A DNA stretch of 24,385 nucleotides, from positions 1 through 24,385 of the forward strand of contig CAMQSH010000009.1 in NCBI GenBank assembly GCA_947036575.1, in the 5' to 3' direction. The translations under genes were made by a program, and so were the position numbers. Positions 23,713 to 24,385 of the stretch are shown here, in pieces. This DNA comes from an uncultured Brevinema sp. Its GTDB lineage: Bacteria > Spirochaetota > Brevinematia > Brevinematales > Brevinemataceae. The notes beneath the pieces are model-generated. The model ran no database searches, was not told the origin of the DNA, and saw nothing but the letters and a program-made list of their open reading frames with translations. The number at the start of each line of letters is the position of its first letter. Positions within the stretch are counted from its first letter, which is position 1.

Positions 23713-24171
23713 CTATTCATTTGTTTTTTCTAACATATTTATTAATTCTTTTGTATTTTTTAAATATTTAATGATTGTTAGTAAATCATTATTTTGTAAA
23801 AAAGAAGCCACAGAGGGAATAATCTCAGAAGCAAAAGTATCAGAATCTTTAGCACATACAGCTAGTAAAATGAATACAGGGTCTTCAACTCCTTCAAATA
23901 AAACACCTTGTGGAAAATATGCACAAGACACTCCAGATTTTAACCCACCATTCTCAGGTCTAGCATGGGGCATTGCTATACCTGGTAATAAAATATAATA
24001 AGGCCCTAAGTCTTTAGTTATATTGATAATAGAGGGGTAATAATCTTCTGTTATACAAGCTTGGTCATATAATAAATCTGTTGAAATTAAAATAGCCTTT
24101 TGCCAATCATTGATATTAGAGTCTAAAATAACAGTTGTATTTTCTAACAAAAACTTTTTAACACTAAACAT
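23713..24171 (-). CDS. PTS sugar transporter subunit IIA (mannitol/fructose-ascorbate type)
   Basis: A cytoplasmic phosphotransferase-system EIIA domain of 152 residues. It accepts phosphate from HPr and passes it to EIIB during sugar uptake. The phosphorylated histidine is H69 in GIAMPHARPENGG, the UlaC/SgaA-type version of the motif, and the domain (about 5-148) is complete. No EIIB or EIIC gene is in the window, so the partner subunits must lie elsewhere, or the protein serves a regulatory role. The ribosome site is unusually close (AAGG only 2 nt before the ATG), which may mean weak translation. It forms a minus-strand unit with the broken SIS gene. The ligand may be ascorbate-like or a pentitol, but this is a guess from the subfamily. 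Confidence 0.87.
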   Translation of the reverse strand: MFSVKKFLLENTTVILDSNINDWQKAILISTDLLYDQACITEDYYPSIINITKDLGPYYILLPGIAMPHARPENGGLKSGVSCAYFPQGVLFEGVEDPVFILLAVCAKDSDTFASEIIPSVASFLQNNDLLTIIKYLKNTKELINMLEKTNE

Positions 24172-24270
24172 ATCCTTATTAAAATCAACCTAACTTTTTT
24201 ACTCTAATATTCTACTCTTTATCCAATCTGCCTTGTCTAATATCTAAATCCTAACAATATTTTCAATTTT

Positions 24271-24385
24271 CGATATTTATTTTCACGATAACAACCCTGT
24301 ATATATCTACATATAAAAATATATATAACCATTATTGATATTTATTTGCGAAAATCGCTTGACATTAATATCAATAAACGGTAAT
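24271..24385. promoter_or_regulatory. Control region at right edge: repeated GATATTTATT sites and a plus-strand promoter
   Basis: The element CGATATTTATTTTCACGATA (24271-24290) is echoed by TGATATTTATTTGCGA (24336-24351). Arms TTATTGATATTTAT (24332-24345) and ATTAATATCAATAA (24364-24377) form an inverted repeat with 13 of 14 matches. TTGACA (24359-24364) is followed 17 bp later by TAAT at the window end, so a plus-strand promoter probably starts a gene just outside. The inverted repeat overlaps the -35, suggesting regulated divergent transcription with the EIIA gene. Confidence 0.5.

Noticed and set aside
17404..24171. A complete sialic acid utilisation locus
   Set aside because: The Asp-box protein and TRAP genes suggest it, but no lyase, kinase, epimerase or nagA/nagB gene is present.
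1..24385. tRNA, rRNA, transposase or prophage genes
   Set aside because: I saw no TPsiC-loop or cloverleaf signals, no rRNA conserved stretches and no transposase or integrase motifs in any of the translated frames.

Overview
This window is A+T-rich DNA from a fermentative, probably host-associated bacterium. It is filled with sugar uptake and breakdown genes. Two substrate-binding proteins carry lipoprotein signals, TRAP and ABC importers sit side by side, and base composition is very low in G+C. This fits a spirochaete such as Brachyspira or Brevinema, or a Fusobacterium-like anaerobe, but no rRNA or other marker gene is present, so the lineage is an inference.

Left end (1-3730): terminators and decayed intergenic DNA, then a two-gene minus-strand unit (an NhaC-family antiporter followed by a PLP-dependent C-S lyase of the Cys/Met family), plausibly for uptake and use of a sulfur amino acid.

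Centre (3750-15680): a complete L-fucose catabolic locus built as two divergent operons around an intergenic control region (11542-11848). The minus-strand operon encodes a sugar ABC importer (ATPase, permease, lipoprotein binding protein), L-fucose isomerase, L-fucose mutarotase, a DeoR-family regulator with its own internal promoter, and an iron-dependent lactaldehyde reductase. The plus-strand operon encodes a RhaB/FucK-type kinase, L-fuculose-1-phosphate aldolase and a second FGGY kinase with the signature of D-ribulokinases. Fucose would be imported, isomerised, phosphorylated and cleaved to dihydroxyacetone phosphate and lactaldehyde, and the latter reduced to 1,2-propanediol. The second kinase may add a D-arabinose branch. 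The intergenic region holds two well-formed divergent promoters, a perfect 15-bp inverted repeat and an 11-bp tandem repeat in the leader of the importer operon.

Right part (15680-24385): a zone of decayed genes (including a frameshifted WG-repeat gene), then a minus-strand operon of a cytoplasmic sialidase-like (Asp-box) protein followed by a three-component TRAP importer (binding protein, DctQ, DctM). A divergently transcribed GntR/UTRA regulator sits beside it, with a perfect 17-bp palindrome over its promoter. At the right edge are a PTS EIIA gene and an SIS-domain sugar isomerase-like gene broken by three frameshifts, with promoter-like and repeat-rich sequence beyond.

The long gene-poor gaps share a family of intergenic repeats. 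The most striking is a 13-nt sequence (GTGAAATTGGGGT) placed directly before four separate terminator hairpins. I found no tRNA, rRNA, CRISPR array or insertion sequence.
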